This document shows, piece by piece, positions 1 to 5,092 of a stretch of DNA of 5,092 nucleotides (position 1 is the stretch's first letter; each line of letters starts with the position of its first letter). The DNA is from Paludibacter sp. (lineage in GTDB: Bacteria; Bacteroidota; Bacteroidia; Bacteroidales; Paludibacteraceae). Location of the stretch: NCBI GenBank assembly GCA_031284665.1, contig JAITXR010000143.1, forward strand, positions 1 to 5,092, in the 5' to 3' direction. Below the pieces are notes generated by a model. It did no database searches and was not told where the DNA came from. It worked only from the letters and a program-made list of their open reading frames with translations. The translations under genes were made by a program, and so were the position numbers.

Positions 1-257
1 CTGTTCCCAATCCAGCCCGAAACCTGCACATTGTAAGTACCCGGCGCAAGGTTTGGGATTGTGTTGAGCGAACTTTGCACGCCATTAGCACTGTAAATTA
101 CGTTTTCGAGCAACGGCAAATCAGCACCGCCCAGATAAACGGTAATTGAGCCATCGTTACCGCAATTTGCCGGCGACACCCGCACAGAATCGATTTGCAC
201 CGCAAACGCTGTTTGTGCAAAGGCAATCAACAGCAAGGTAATAATATGTTTTTTCAT
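1..257 (-). CDS. Secreted SprB-repeat-like surface protein, N-terminal part (runs off left edge)
   Basis: The reverse strand opens with ATG at 257-255 and stays open for 85 codons to the window edge, so the C-terminus is not seen. The first residues, MKKHIITLLLIAFAQTAFA, form a classic signal peptide (Lys-Lys, hydrophobic core, AFA cleavage site near residue 19), so the product should be exported. The mature part begins VQIDSVRVSPANCGNDGSIT and reaches LAPGTYNVQVSG. A Cys-Gly-Asn-Asp-Gly-Ser-Ile start followed by a Gly-Thr-Tyr-x-Val-x-Val ending is the pattern of SprB/Ig-like beta-sandwich repeats in large Bacteroidetes surface adhesins, often exported by type IX secretion. Family membership is inferred from this one repeat; the T9SS tail, if present, lies outside. 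A promoter box with a spaced TTG sits 48 bases upstream. Reading frame and signal peptide are firm; function is only a class-level guess. Confidence 0.8.
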   Translation of the reverse strand, partial: MKKHIITLLLIAFAQTAFAVQIDSVRVSPANCGNDGSITVYLGGADLPLLENVIYSANGVQSSLNTIPNLAPGTYNVQVSGWIGN

Positions 258-305
258 ATTAGAAGTTCGTAAAGTAGGGGAGTTATCCCATAAATAATTT
301 TTTGC

Positions 306-335
306 CAAATATAAATACTTTTTATTTAACAACAA
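306..335 (-). promoter_or_regulatory. Bacteroidetes-type promoter for the secreted SprB-like gene
   Basis: On the minus strand TATATTTG (313-306) matches the Bacteroidetes -7 consensus TAnnTTTG exactly. A TTG at 335-333 lies 19 bases upstream, the expected place for the -33 element. Transcription would start near 300 and give a leader of roughly 40 bases before the ATG at 257. This is the best-matched promoter in the window because both elements are present. Motif match only. Confidence 0.6.
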
Positions 336-413
336 TGCATTTATTAATAAAAATATTTCAATTAAGGATTTCTTTTTTTCAGATGCTTTCAAAAGAAATT
401 AGGTTGCGGAGGC

Positions 414-445
414 TTGTAGAGACAAGGCATGCCTAGTCTCTACAA
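414..445. repeat. 32-bp near-perfect palindrome, REP/MITE-like
   Basis: The arms begin TTGTAGAGAC and end GTCTCTACAA, around a self-complementary GGCATGCC core. The 16 base pairs are all complementary except one A-A pair (positions 424 and 435). The form GTAGAGACAAGGCATGCC is, to my recollection, a dispersed intergenic palindrome in several bacterial genomes, of the kind moved by REP-associated Y1 transposases, but I cannot confirm the copy number here. No T-run follows on either strand, so it is not an obvious intrinsic terminator. Confidence 0.7.
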
Positions 446-481
446 TTCAAATCATTAACCATAAATCACTATTAATTAATT

Positions 482-519
482 TCTGGATTGTTTTGGGAAA
501 TACCCTCGCAATGACGGGC
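482..519. repeat. Degenerate REP-like intergenic fragment
   Basis: The segment runs from TCTGGATTGTTTTGGG to CCCTCGCAATGACGGGC. The beginning (TGGATTG) and end (CTCGCAATGACGGGC) resemble both halves of a dispersed repeat I recall from many genomes, with the middle degraded. A small GGG-AAATA-CCC stem (495-505) is the only clear pairing. No gene is associated. Confidence 0.35.
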
Positions 520-582
520 TACATAGCTACAGTCCGCACTTTATAACTTTTAACTTTACGAATTTCTCAAACATTAAAACCA

Positions 583-609
583 CTCAAACTTCTCAAACTT
601 CTCAAACCA
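583..609. repeat. Three tandem copies of a 9-bp unit
   Basis: CTCAAACTT occurs at 583-591 and 592-600, followed by the variant CTCAAACCA at 601-609. A related unit, CTCAAACAT, lies apart at 566-574. On the minus strand this reads AAGTTTGAG repeats starting a few bases beyond the hydrolase stop codon. The array is non-coding, without the dyad and T-run expected of a terminator. The short exact unit suggests slippage-prone DNA. Confidence 0.65.
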
Positions 610-615
610 TTCAAC

Positions 616-2040
616 CTACTGCAACTCCTTTTCCACATAATTTGCGTTTTTGTCGGTAACAATCAGCACCCAATCGTTGCCTGCGCGATAGCCGGAATCG
701 TTACTGAAAGTTTGTTTTGAGTTGTTAAATTCCCCAATAAATTCGATTTTACCATTGCGAGGATTATACCACCACGCTTTTTTCTTTGCGCCCGAAATTT
801 TTGTTAAATCAATTTCCATTCGGCTATTAGTGTAGTTATAGGCAAGCATAAAATCGTTACCACGGCAGGCAATAACACGTTCGTACTGAATACCGTTTTT
901 GCTCGAAATTAGCGACTGGTCGGCTTTGCGGTCGAAAAACGGGAACGCCAAAATCAATTTTTTCAGATATTGCATTTGACTTGCGCCGTCGTTGTGAATA
1001 CTTTCCCACCAAGGCTCTGTGGCACCATACGCCGGCGAAACTCCCGGTTGATACATTTGCATTGTCGAGTTATTTCCGTATGTATGCCCCATACTACCTG
1101 CAAACACCGACCAATAGGCATATCTACGCACATCGTCGGCATTCCAAAGCGGCTCGGAACTGTCGTGTAAACCTTGCGGAATACCTTCGTACGAAGGCTC
1201 GCCGTCTAAAACAGGTTTTATCGGCTCAAAGGCAAACGAACGCTCCACAAAACGCCACGAATCCTCTTCGGTGTTTTCTTCTATCGCATAATCGCCATCG
1301 CCTTTGCGCTGTCCGTAGCGGCGATGTCCTGATTGAAACATATTAAAATCGAGCCACGAATCGTTGTTAAACCAAGTAGCCGACAATGTGCGCCCAAGCG
1401 GGTGATAAGTCATAATGTGCTCGGTATCAATGTTTTTGATTGTGGTAGCAAGAGTGCGCCAAACATTAGTGTTAATATCGCCTTTCACATCTCCCCCAAT
1501 AATCCAAATAATGTTCGGATATTTTTTGTAGCGTTCGGCAAGAAAAATTCCGTATTTTTTTGCATCTTCTTCGCCGAGCAGCCCCGATTTTACCGAGCCT
1601 CCCCACACGCATACTATTGCAATATAAACGCCACGACGCTGAGCCGTTTCGACAATATAATCAACGTGTTTCCAGTAATTATTTTCGCCCTCTTTGTCTA
1701 TATTGCTGAAATCGAAACCGTTAGGCAAGGCAAAATGTCCGTAGGCATTGGTGGCTCCAAGCGAATGAAGTACCGAAATTTGAATAACATTAAAACCATT
1801 ATTGGCAACTTGCCCGACAAAATAACCTGCTTGGTCGCGATTAGAACGCGAGGGCAAAAGCCAAGCCGTTTCGCCAAGCCAAAAAAATGGTTTGCCGTTT
1901 TGGTGCTGTAAAAATTTGTGATTTTCGCTAACTTGCAGTTTGCCATTGCGCCAAGGTAAAGCAGGAGTTTTTTCATTTTCTTGAGCAAAAGCGATAAGCG
2001 TAAATAGAAATACGGCAACAATAATAAGTGTTTTTTTCAT
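616..2040 (-). CDS. Secreted GH140/DUF4038-type glycoside hydrolase (apiosidase-like)
   Basis: A 474-residue protein from ATG (2040-2038) to TAG (618-616). Residues 1-19 are a signal peptide (MKKTLIIVAVFLFTLIAFA, cleavage near Ala19/Gln20). Residues about 30-370 match the DUF4038 TIM barrel of GH140: an early GKPFFWLGETAW strand (49-60), a NGFNVIQISVL strand (81-91), NIIWIIGGD (176-184) and PVLDGEPSYEG (276-286). By position in the family Asp184 and Glu281 are the likely catalytic pair; this is inferred from recalled family pattern, not an alignment. Residues about 385-465 (AWWYNPRNGKIEFIGEF, then DWVLIVTD) fit the C-terminal beta domain called Collagen_bind_2, usual in this family. The characterised member cleaves apiose from galacturonate in pectic rhamnogalacturonan II, so a periplasmic or surface role in plant-glycan breakdown is likely, but paralogues may act on other sugars. 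Length is normal and no motif is broken. It is divergent from metG and has no SusC/SusD neighbour in view. Confidence 0.88.
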   Translation of the reverse strand: MKKTLIIVAVFLFTLIAFAQENEKTPALPWRNGKLQVSENHKFLQHQNGKPFFWLGETAWLLPSRSNRDQAGYFVGQVANNGFNVIQISVLHSLGATNAYGHFALPNGFDFSNIDKEGENNYWKHVDYIVETAQRRGVYIAIVCVWGGSVKSGLLGEEDAKKYGIFLAERYKKYPNIIWIIGGDVKGDINTNVWRTLATTIKNIDTEHIMTYHPLGRTLSATWFNNDSWLDFNMFQSGHRRYGQRKGDGDYAIEENTEEDSWRFVERSFAFEPIKPVLDGEPSYEGIPQGLHDSSEPLWNADDVRRYAYWSVFAGSMGHTYGNNSTMQMYQPGVSPAYGATEPWWESIHNDGASQMQYLKKLILAFPFFDRKADQSLISSKNGIQYERVIACRGNDFMLAYNYTNSRMEIDLTKISGAKKKAWWYNPRNGKIEFIGEFNNSKQTFSNDSGYRAGNDWVLIVTDKNANYVEKELQ

Positions 2041-2083
2041 TGGGAATTGGATAGAAATTAATAATTTAGCAAATTTGATTTGG

Positions 2084-2091
2084 CAAATATA
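2084..2091 (-). promoter_or_regulatory. -7 promoter box for the GH140-like hydrolase
   Basis: Minus-strand TATATTTG fits TAnnTTTG, 43 bases before the ATG. No TTG is present at the usual 17-23 base distance upstream; that region lies in the spacer and opposite arm of the inverted repeat. A promoter without a good -33 element is often weaker or activator-dependent, which is inference here. Confidence 0.5.
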
Positions 2092-2114
2092 TAAAACATC
2101 TTGTAAATATTTTA

Positions 2115-2122
2115 TATATTTG
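2115..2122 (+). promoter_or_regulatory. -7 promoter box for metG
   Basis: TATATTTG on the plus strand, 31 bases before the metG ATG, implies a leader of about 25 bases. As with the opposing promoter, no TTG sits at the standard distance; the TTG at 2101-2103 is too close (11 bases). The leader just before the start is A-rich (CAACAAAAAGA), normal for Bacteroidota translation starts without a Shine-Dalgarno sequence. Confidence 0.55.
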
Positions 2123-2153
2123 CGTCCGTTTTATCAAATAATCAACAAAAAGA

Positions 2154-3686
2154 ATGACAAAATTTAAACGTACGACAGTAACTTCAGCCCTACCCTACGC
2201 CAACGGACCTGTTCATATAGGGCATTTGGCGGGTGTATATGTGCCGGCTGATATTTATGTTCGCTATTTGCGCTTGCGAGGCGAAGATGTAATTTTTATC
2301 GGTGGCAGCGACGAACATGGCGTTCCCATCACCATTAAGGCGAAAAAGGAAGGGCTTACTCCACAAGATATTGTTGACCGCTACCACAATATTATCAAAA
2401 AATCGTTCGAGGAATTTGGCATTTCGTTCGATATTTATTCGCGCACAAGTTCGAAAACTCATCACGACACTGCTTCCGATTTTTTTCGGAAATTAGACGC
2501 AAAAGGCGAGTTTATAAAACAAAAATCGGAACAATATTTCGACCAAGTGGCAAATCAGTTTCTTGCCGACCGATATATTACCGGTAAATGTCCGCATTGC
2601 GGCAACGAAAATGCTTACGGCGACCAATGCGAAGCCTGTGGTACTTCGCTAAATTCCACCGACTTAATAAATCCAAAATCAACTTTGAGTGGGTCAACGC
2701 CAATAATGCGCGAAACCGAACATTGGTATTTGCCGCTCGACAAACACGAAACGTGGCTGCGCGAATGGATTTTGGATAATCACAAAGAATGGAAAACAAA
2801 TGTTTACGGACAATGTAAAAGTTGGCTCGATATGGGTTTGCAGCCACGCGCCGTAAGTCGCGACCTCGACTGGGGAATCCCCGTGCCTGCCGACAATGCC
2901 GAAGGGAAAGTGCTTTACGTCTGGTTTGATGCGCCAATCGGCTATATATCAAACACAAAAGAACTGCTGCCCGACAGTTGGGAAAAATGGTGGAAAGACC
3001 CCGAAAGCCGACTTGTTCATTTTATTGGAAAAGATAATATTGTGTTTCACTGTATCGTTTTTCCGGCAATGCTCAAAGCCGAAGGAAGTTACATTTTGCC
3101 CGACAATGTGCCTGCTAATGAGTTTCTTAACCTCGAAGGCGACAAAATCAGCACTTCGCGAAACTGGGCGGTGTGGCTGCACGAATATTTACTTGATTTC
3201 CCCGATAAACAAGATGTTTTGCGCTATGTTTTAACCGCAAATGCACCCGAAACAAAGGACAACGATTTTACTTGGAACGATTTTCAGACGAGAAACAATT
3301 CTGAACTTGTGGCAATTTATGGCAATTTTGTAAATCGAACTTTGGTGTTGACGCAAAAATATTTTGATAGCAAAGTGCCTGAATGTGGCGAACTTAGTGA
3401 TTACGACAAAGAAGTTTTAGAGCGTATATCAAGTATCAAGAATCAGGTATCAAAGCAACTCGACGAATTTCATTTCCGCGATGCGTTGCGTGAAGCGATG
3501 AATTTGGCGCGCACAGGAAACAAATATCTTGCCGACACAGAGCCTTGGAAATTAGCAAAAACAGATATGACGCGCGTCGGCACGATATTAAACGTATCGC
3601 TGCAACTTGCGGCAAATTTGAGCATCGCTTTTGAGCCGTTTTTGCCGTTCAGTTCAAGAAAATTGAGAGGAATGTTGGGAATTTGA
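2154..3686 (+). CDS. metG: Methionyl-tRNA synthetase lacking the C-terminal tRNA-binding domain
   Basis: This 510-residue cytosolic enzyme charges initiator and elongator tRNA-Met with methionine using ATP. The class I signature is intact: HIGH at 21-24 within [13 protein letters not shown], and the second ATP loop as KISTS (331-335, in [12 protein letters not shown]), a variant of KMSKS that I associate with Bacteroidetes MetG. A zinc knuckle is complete (Cys146, Cys149, Cys159, Cys162). GKDNIVFHC (292-300) belongs to the conserved catalytic core. The C-terminal helical anticodon-binding domain is present; Trp465 in EPWKLAK corresponds to the anticodon-reading Trp461 of the E. coli enzyme. 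The protein stops at LRGMLGI, at the end of that bundle, whereas MetG of E. coli and typical Bacteroidetes is about 680 residues with a Trbp111-like dimerisation and tRNA-binding domain. Domain-less forms (e.g. mycobacterial) are functional, so this should be active, probably as a monomer. The start is fixed by the conserved N-terminus. Confidence 0.97.
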   Translation: MTKFKRTTVTSALPYANGPVHIGHLAGVYVPADIYVRYLRLRGEDVIFIGGSDEHGVPITIKAKKEGLTPQDIVDRYHNIIKKSFEEFGISFDIYSRTSSKTHHDTASDFFRKLDAKGEFIKQKSEQYFDQVANQFLADRYITGKCPHCGNENAYGDQCEACGTSLNSTDLINPKSTLSGSTPIMRETEHWYLPLDKHETWLREWILDNHKEWKTNVYGQCKSWLDMGLQPRAVSRDLDWGIPVPADNAEGKVLYVWFDAPIGYISNTKELLPDSWEKWWKDPESRLVHFIGKDNIVFHCIVFPAMLKAEGSYILPDNVPANEFLNLEGDKISTSRNWAVWLHEYLLDFPDKQDVLRYVLTANAPETKDNDFTWNDFQTRNNSELVAIYGNFVNRTLVLTQKYFDSKVPECGELSDYDKEVLERISSIKNQVSKQLDEFHFRDALREAMNLARTGNKYLADTEPWKLAKTDMTRVGTILNVSLQLAANLSIAFEPFLPFSSRKLRGMLGI

Positions 3687-3697
3687 AAGTTTGATTA

Positions 3698-3755
3698 GCA
3701 CGCAGATTTATAAAAATTAACAAAATAATTATTCGCGCATTCGCGGCAAAAACTA
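3698..3755. repeat. Probable dispersed intergenic repeat behind metG
   Basis: The gap between metG and the next gene begins with GCACGCAGATTTATAAAAAT and ends with ATTCGCGCATTCGCGGCAAA. Both ends resemble a dispersed element I recall from Bacteroidota and other genomes (ends like CACGAATT and ATTCGTGCATTCGTGGC). A four-base CGCG-CATT-CGCG stem (3734-3745) is the only hairpin and is too short to be a convincing metG terminator. The assignment rests on memory of the pattern. Confidence 0.4.
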
Positions 3756-3781
3756 TATAAGTCTGAAAAAGTTTATAAAAA

Positions 3782-4759
3782 ATGAAAAAATCAAAGAAAA
3801 TACCTATTATTGTTATCTCAGTTCTACTAATTGCGTATGCTTGCATATATGTGATAAATCTAATTATATCAGAAAATTCATCGGTAGAGAATGCAATGCC
3901 CGGTGAAGTTAAAAACATAAAATATGTTTTATTTACTCGTTCTGATTATGCTAACTTTGATTTTTATAATGATAGCACATTGAAACGCAATGTGGCACTG
4001 TTGATTACAGACAAAGATGAAATGATTGACGACCAAAAATTATTTTTAGCACCGACCACTATATCACATTTATGCGGTTACAGTTATAAAATTTCATTTT
4101 GGTATGATTTTGACAGTATCTATTCTTCTCGCTCTTTGAATGGAAACTGTGAATCATTTGATTATAAACCATATAAAACGCAAAAACAATTGGATTTCTA
4201 TGCAAAACGACTTGAAACACGCCCGACTCATTATATTTACAATCTGTCAATTCCTGTATCAATAAAGCCCGATGAAGTAAAAGAAAAATTGAGAAATAGC
4301 GGCTTAAAAATATTTTTTTTAGATGGAAAAAATAAGCGTTATCCGGGAGTAAATATTTCTTATGAAACTAAATCGTTTGTGGAAAAAAACAAAAGACATA
4401 GTAGAGAAGCGGAAGATAAAAACGCACAAAAATTCAGAAAAGAAATAGAAGAAATCGTAAATAATGTGAATGTGATTGTTCCTTTTCTCAATAAATCAGG
4501 TGTTCGCTTTTATAATATTGGAACTATAGGTGATAGTACTTATCATAAAGGCACTATTTATCTAACATTTGAATTAGGAATAGATTCCTTAAAAGTAAAA
4601 AATATTTTAGAACAAGCAGGAGCAAAATCTCGTTTCTCTATTCCAAAAACCTATAATATTCAACTTCTCGACACTTCGCCTGATATTGATGATATTAGAA
4701 ATAAATTGAAAAAATACACTTTTATCGAGCAAATTTCGGAATATGGCAGTGAGTGGTAA
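3782..4759 (+). CDS. Hypothetical membrane-anchored protein with three strand-helix units
   Basis: I do not recognise this 325-residue protein. It starts at ATG 3782, 95 bases behind metG, and ends at TAA 4757-4759. A basic start (MKKSKK) and a hydrophobic run at about 7-29 predict one membrane helix with the bulk outside the cytoplasm. Cys21 follows AYA, but the fit to a lipobox is poor and the hydrophobic run continues beyond it, so an uncleaved anchor is likelier. Residues 199-228 are highly charged and probably a long helix. Three segments share a strand, acidic turn and amphipathic helix: 151-179 (YNLSIPVSIKPDEVKEKL), 258-286 (IYLTFELGIDSLKVKNIL) and 291-317 (YNIQLLDTSPDIDDIRNKL). The gene is visibly more AT-rich than metG, and a T8 run (4313-4320) lies inside the frame. 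A weak -7-like TAAGTCTG at 3758-3765 could drive it, or it may be read through from metG. Coding status is likely from its length, signal-anchor start and coherent composition. Confidence 0.75.
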   Translation: MKKSKKIPIIVISVLLIAYACIYVINLIISENSSVENAMPGEVKNIKYVLFTRSDYANFDFYNDSTLKRNVALLITDKDEMIDDQKLFLAPTTISHLCGYSYKISFWYDFDSIYSSRSLNGNCESFDYKPYKTQKQLDFYAKRLETRPTHYIYNLSIPVSIKPDEVKEKLRNSGLKIFFLDGKNKRYPGVNISYETKSFVEKNKRHSREAEDKNAQKFRKEIEEIVNNVNVIVPFLNKSGVRFYNIGTIGDSTYHKGTIYLTFELGIDSLKVKNILEQAGAKSRFSIPKTYNIQLLDTSPDIDDIRNKLKKYTFIEQISEYGSEW

Positions 4760-4819
4760 GTAAAAAAAAAACTATTATCTTGTAATGATATTTAGTTGAA
4801 AAAAATTTGTGGTGTTTTT

Positions 4820-4978
4820 CATTCCGTTAGGAATGAATCGCTCGATAGAAAATTGCATACACCCTTGCTTTGCAAGCCGTAGGTTTGCAACCAAAAGAGA
4901 GGGTTGCATTCCTACGGAATGCTGTGTTGATGGTGTTCCTTTTTTTCTACCGAGCGATGCAAACCTACGGCTTGCAAA
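4820..4978. repeat. Composite hairpin repeat element (modules A-T-B-A-T'-B)
   Basis: Four small hairpins share the apex CC-GTA-GG or its complement CC-TAC-GG: 4820-4835 (CATTCC-GTTA-GGAATG), 4870-4890 (arms TTGCAA and CC/GG with one G-T pair), 4906-4922 (GCATTCC-TAC-GGAATGC) and 4959-4975 (GCAAACC-TAC-GGCTTGC). The second and fourth are exact reverse complements over 21 bases (4869-4889 and 4958-4978); the first and third are reverse complements apart from one inserted T. Between them a 16-base arm ATCGCTCGATAGAAAA (4837-4852) pairs with TTTTCTACCGAGCGAT (4943-4958), one mismatch. These sequences resemble a dispersed non-coding family I recall from Bacteroidota intergenic regions. No transposase is present, so it would be non-autonomous. 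Confidence 0.8.
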
Positions 4979-4987
4979 AAAAATCTC

Positions 4988-5012
4988 AAAAATGTGGAAA
5001 TTCCCACATTTT
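4988..5012. terminator. Terminator-like hairpin behind the 325-residue gene
   Basis: AAAATGTGG (4989-4997) and CCACATTTT (5004-5012) form a perfect 9-bp stem around a six-base loop. The A-rich left arm and T-rich right arm make it suitable as a bidirectional intrinsic terminator, although the GC part is only five pairs and the T-run four bases before ATATAT. It lies 230 bases beyond the stop codon, so it may serve the repeat region or an incoming transcript instead. Confidence 0.45.
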
Positions 5013-5030
5013 ATATATGAAAAATGTGGG
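5003..5030. repeat. Competing hairpin using the same central arm
   Basis: CCCACATTTT (5003-5012) also pairs perfectly over 10 bp with AAAATGTGGG (5021-5030) across an eight-base loop, ATATATGA. As the central arm can pair left or right but not both, this hairpin and the one at 4989-5012 exclude each other. The flanking arms are direct repeats (AAAAATGTGG at 4988-4997 and 5020-5029). Confidence 0.7.
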
Positions 5031-5074
5031 ATTTTGCCGAAAAAGCATAGATATACAAATTAAGAAAAATATTT

Positions 5075-5082
5075 TATATTTG
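5075..5082 (+). promoter_or_regulatory. -7 promoter box reading out of the right edge
   Basis: TATATTTG on the plus strand, ten bases from the window end, fits the Bacteroidetes -7 element and suggests a plus-strand gene just beyond the edge. No TTG lies at the usual distance upstream; the region between 5043 and 5074 is AT-rich. The same box occurs three other times in the window, always next to a gene start. Confidence 0.5.
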
Positions 5083-5092
5083 TAGAATAATA

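Larger units (their letters stand above)
258..615. other. Gene-free stretch rich in short repeats
   Basis: No credible coding region lies between the two minus-strand genes. The stretch holds the promoter of the left gene (306-335), an AT-rich segment (about 290-400), a 32-bp near-perfect palindrome (414-445), a REP-like fragment (482-519) and degenerate AAGTTTGAG-type repeats next to the hydrolase stop codon (566-609). A related 14-mer, GAARTTCGTAAAGT, occurs near both ends in opposite orientation (plus strand about 262-275, minus strand about 553-566). This looks like an accumulation site for non-coding repeats, not a decayed gene. Confidence 0.6.
2084..2122. repeat. Perfect 13-bp inverted repeat between divergent genes
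   Basis: CAAATATATAAAA (2084-2096) and TTTTATATATTTG (2110-2122) are exact reverse complements separated by a 13-base spacer, CATCTTGTAAATA. Each outer end is a TATATTTG -7 box facing the nearest gene, so the repeat holds both promoters of the hydrolase/metG pair. It may simply reflect two similar promoters back to back, or may also be an operator. Confidence 0.8.
4760..5092. other. Gene-free stretch of hairpin repeats and an outgoing promoter
   Basis: No believable gene lies here. The stretch starts with an A10 run (4762-4771), then holds a composite palindromic repeat (4820-4978), two competing hairpins built from three copies of one 9-10 base arm (4989-5030), and a promoter box (5075-5082) for a gene beyond the right edge. 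Short open frames cross the repeat on the plus strand but follow its palindromes and are not credible genes. Confidence 0.65.

Noticed and set aside
981..1346. Open frames of 121 and 66 residues antisense to the hydrolase
   Set aside because: Their composition is unlike the real proteins here (rich in Arg, His and Cys) and they overlap conserved hydrolase sequence.
1333..1911. A 192-residue open frame antisense to the hydrolase
   Set aside because: It lies wholly within a well-supported gene on the other strand and shows no domain, signal or promoter of its own. It is a by-product of the hydrolase codon use.
2578..2958. A 126-residue minus-strand open frame inside metG
   Set aside because: It is a shadow of the conserved MetG core with an Arg/Cys-rich composition and no support.
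3684..3715. Possible remnant of the missing MetG C-terminus (Lys-Phe-Asp after the stop)
   Set aside because: The codons after TGA read KFD then TAG, faintly like KFDW in full-length enzymes, but the match is three residues and the sequence soon looks like an intergenic repeat. I treat it as chance.
3842..3844. Lipoprotein cysteine (Cys21) in the hypothetical protein
   Set aside because: The preceding residues AYA fit a lipobox poorly, and the hydrophobic stretch continues about eight residues past the cysteine, which favours an uncleaved membrane anchor.
4820..5030. CRISPR array or riboswitch
   Set aside because: Repeats are palindromic modules of different length without regular unique spacers, so not CRISPR. 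No known riboswitch core is recognisable, and the region lies upstream of the outgoing promoter box rather than in its leader.
4809..5085. Two overlapping plus-strand open frames of 84 and 71 residues
   Set aside because: They run through the palindromic repeat and the hairpins; their residues simply translate the repeat. Neither has a plausible domain or start context.

Overview
The window looks like chromosomal DNA from a member of the Bacteroidota. Four things point there. The promoter-like sites match the Bacteroidetes form TAnnTTTG, all four as TATATTTG. Start codons sit behind A-rich leaders without a strong Shine-Dalgarno sequence. MetG carries the KISTS version of the KMSKS loop. Two secreted proteins (an SprB-repeat-like fragment and a GH140-like hydrolase) are types common in this phylum. 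No species can be named from the sequence.

Layout: (1) 1-257, minus strand: the first 85 codons of a secreted protein with an SprB/Ig-like segment, running off the left edge. (2) 258-615: a gene-free stretch holding that gene's promoter, a 32-bp near-perfect palindrome, a REP-like fragment and a 9-bp tandem repeat. (3) 616-2040, minus strand: a complete secreted GH140/DUF4038-type glycoside hydrolase, probably acting on apiose-containing pectin or a similar glycan. (4) 2041-2153: a divergent promoter region built on a perfect 13-bp inverted repeat, with one -7 box in each arm. (5) 2154-3686, plus strand: methionyl-tRNA synthetase, catalytically complete but without the usual C-terminal tRNA-binding domain. 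(6) 3687-3781: a short gap that appears to hold a dispersed repeat. (7) 3782-4759, plus strand: an unrecognised 325-residue protein with one N-terminal membrane segment and three loosely similar strand-helix units. (8) 4760-5092: a gene-free stretch with a composite hairpin repeat, two mutually exclusive terminator-like hairpins, and a promoter box pointing out of the right edge.

The genes do not form an evident pathway or operon. metG is housekeeping; the GH140-like gene is an accessory degradative enzyme with no SusC/SusD partner or other glycan gene in view; the 325-residue gene is of unknown role. I see no defence system, mobile-element gene, CRISPR array, tRNA or rRNA. The most unusual material is the non-coding repeat architecture, especially 4820-5030, and the two-promoter inverted repeat at 2084-2122.
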